Part shown: in pieces, positions 6,858 through 8,139 of the stretch | Numbering within the stretch: position 1 is the stretch's first letter | Layout of the letters: the number at the start of each line of letters is the position of its first letter | Source: Bacteroidales bacterium | Lineage (GTDB): Bacteria > Bacteroidota > Bacteroidia > Bacteroidales > UBA10428 | Assembly (NCBI GenBank): GCA_030626465.1 | Contig: DAOUOU010000125.1 | Span: forward strand, 1 to 8,139 | DNA length: 8,139 bases | Direction: 5' to 3' | Translations under genes and position numbers: made by a program | The notes under the pieces: model-generated | The model's database searches: none | What the model saw: the letters and a program-made list of their open reading frames with translations, nothing else | What the model was told of the DNA's origin: nothing

Positions 6858-8139
6858 TTAGAATTTACTTTTCTGAGCAACCTGGAACAGATACCTGTCA
6901 AGTTCAGCAACAGTAATGTGTTTATTAAGAATTATTTTATCAGCATCCAGCAGAAAAAGGCTGGGTGTTTGTTTTATATGATAGGCAATGGTTGGTCGAT
7001 CTGGCTGATCGAATTCATAGGTGTTTACCCATGATTTAGGTATTCGTTTTGCGAGATAAGCCCGCCAGATATCCAGATCATTGTCTGTAAATACGGTAAA
7101 GAATTCTATATTCAGATAGTGATACTTTGACCCGGTTGAAACAAGATCTTTCAAAATTCGTTTGCAATGGCTGCACTCATAATCCCAGAAGAACACAAGA
7201 GTGAATTCTGAATCTATTTCATAGAGTGCAACAATTCTTCCATCCTGATTCGGAAGACTAATAGCTGGTGCATGGTGTCCAATTGCCGTCGCCTGCAATA
7301 CATTCAGTTCATCCTTAAGAAGACTAAGTTGATGGTCAGTTATCCAGGGCACATGACCTTTCAGGTAATACTCCCGGATCAAATGCAAATAGACATATTC
7401 AGCCAGTGGCCTGTGCTTATCCTGCTCGTACTTGCTAAAGAGTGATTCTGTTAGAAATTTCCTGATATCTGAATTAGTCGATTTATTGAGGACCAAATCT
7501 ATAGCTTTAGAGAGTCTGTCGGGTTCCTGCCCGACAACCTTATCAAGGTAGGTATTGATCTTCTCTTCCAGCACAGGTGTATGTATAAGCCTTGGATCCT
7601 CCCAGACAATATTGTCTAAATAATGTGTCTGATAATAGTCAAGTCTCATAACCCACTTTAAAGAATCAGGATAAGCAATGCTTTCCGGAATAACGAATTC
7701 CGGAATAGAAATGGGTATTTGCGCTAGCAGGTAATTGCCCAATAAGGTGTTTTGGTATTTATGCACATAGTCATTTCTGATCCTGTCAATCTCTTTCAGA
7801 TCATTCTTCATGCTCTGCTTTAAAGCTAACTGAGCCTCATGACTTTCAGCGGTTGAAATCCCGTATTTAAGTGAATCAATACGATCCAATAGTACGTTAG
7901 TTTTGTTCTGATAAGAATCATAGGCTTCAGCAATGCTGTCACCTTGTATTGAATACCTGATCTTTTGTTCTGCCTGAGAAATTTTTATCAAATATTCTTT
8001 TTTCGAAGTGACCATTATTTCATATACACTTGAATCGGGAAACACAAACAGGTATATACCTTCATGAATGGAACCTTTGTAAGAAGCTTTGCCCGAAGTT
8101 CCTATTGCAACAGTATCTTTCAGAAATATCTTCCTGCCA
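6858..8139 (-). CDS. TlpA-like thiol-disulfide protein, 5' end outside window
   Basis: The visible part is 426 codons with the frame open to the right edge. The first-looking start, a GTG at 8045, is internal: in-frame upstream codons encode FLKDTVAIGTSGKASYKGSI, then HEGIYLF, the end of a DUF4369-like beta domain. In partial numbering, this domain covers about 1-50. A helical, charged region follows (about 55-135). A DUF5106-like helical region (about 165-275) contains DPRLIHTPVLEEKINTYLDK. The thioredoxin/redoxin domain (about 285-426) contains APAISLPNQDGR, FFWDYECSHCKR and the cis-Pro segment QTPSLFLLD. The CSHC pair (322-325) is intact, so redox activity is likely. The residue before the first Cys is Glu rather than the Trp common in TlpA/ResA. 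Family members are usually lipid-anchored or periplasmic, but the signal sequence is not visible. The gene is convergent with the 70-residue gene. Confidence 0.9.
   Translation of the reverse strand, partial: GRKIFLKDTVAIGTSGKASYKGSIHEGIYLFVFPDSSVYEIMVTSKKEYLIKISQAEQKIRYSIQGDSIAEAYDSYQNKTNVLLDRIDSLKYGISTAESHEAQLALKQSMKNDLKEIDRIRNDYVHKYQNTLLGNYLLAQIPISIPEFVIPESIAYPDSLKWVMRLDYYQTHYLDNIVWEDPRLIHTPVLEEKINTYLDKVVGQEPDRLSKAIDLVLNKSTNSDIRKFLTESLFSKYEQDKHRPLAEYVYLHLIREYYLKGHVPWITDHQLSLLKDELNVLQATAIGHHAPAISLPNQDGRIVALYEIDSEFTLVFFWDYECSHCKRILKDLVSTGSKYHYLNIEFFTVFTDNDLDIWRAYLAKRIPKSWVNTYEFDQPDRPTIAYHIKQTPSLFLLDADKIILNKHITVAELDRYLFQVAQKSKF

Overview
The window looks like an AT-rich chromosomal segment of a Bacteroidota bacterium; the order cannot be resolved from sequence alone. 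The main signs are a type IX secretion (T9SS type A) C-terminal sorting domain on a protease, a TlpA-type protein with the Bacteroidota-style front end (DUF4369-like, DUF5106-like, then thioredoxin), a C-terminal-Phe outer-membrane barrel candidate, and the lack of clear Shine-Dalgarno sequences. I see no mobile element, CRISPR array, tRNA or rRNA.

Left part, minus strand: the N-terminal 178 residues of a MEMO1/AmmeMemoRadiSam-B family protein (536 down to the left edge), unusual in carrying a signal peptide. Upstream of it, also on the minus strand, is a predicted outer-membrane beta-barrel protein (1608 to 649) that I cannot assign to a named family. A divergent intergenic region (1609-1792) separates these from the plus-strand block.

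Middle, plus strand: a 726-residue secreted serine protease (1793-3973) of the Achromobacter/Lysobacter lysyl endopeptidase type. Its catalytic triad, six disulfide cysteines and S1 aspartate align with API, and it ends in a T9SS sorting domain. Next comes an 844-residue exported protein (4041-6575): a signal peptide, a carboxypeptidase-regulatory-like beta domain, nine TPR-like units of about 57-66 residues, and a separate C-terminal domain. A 70-residue two-helix membrane protein (6625-6837) follows.

Right part, minus strand: a TlpA-like thiol-disulfide protein (6858 to beyond the right edge). It is convergent with the 70-residue gene, and its reading frame stays open to base 8139, so its N-terminus lies outside the window.

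Most of these products are exported, to the periplasm, outer membrane or cell surface. The TlpA-like protein would fit oxidative folding or reduction of envelope proteins such as the cysteine-rich protease, but adjacency is the only link and the strands differ. I found no convincing evidence of a new multi-gene system. The most notable points are the exported MEMO protein, the nine-unit repeat protein and the variant active-site surroundings of the protease.
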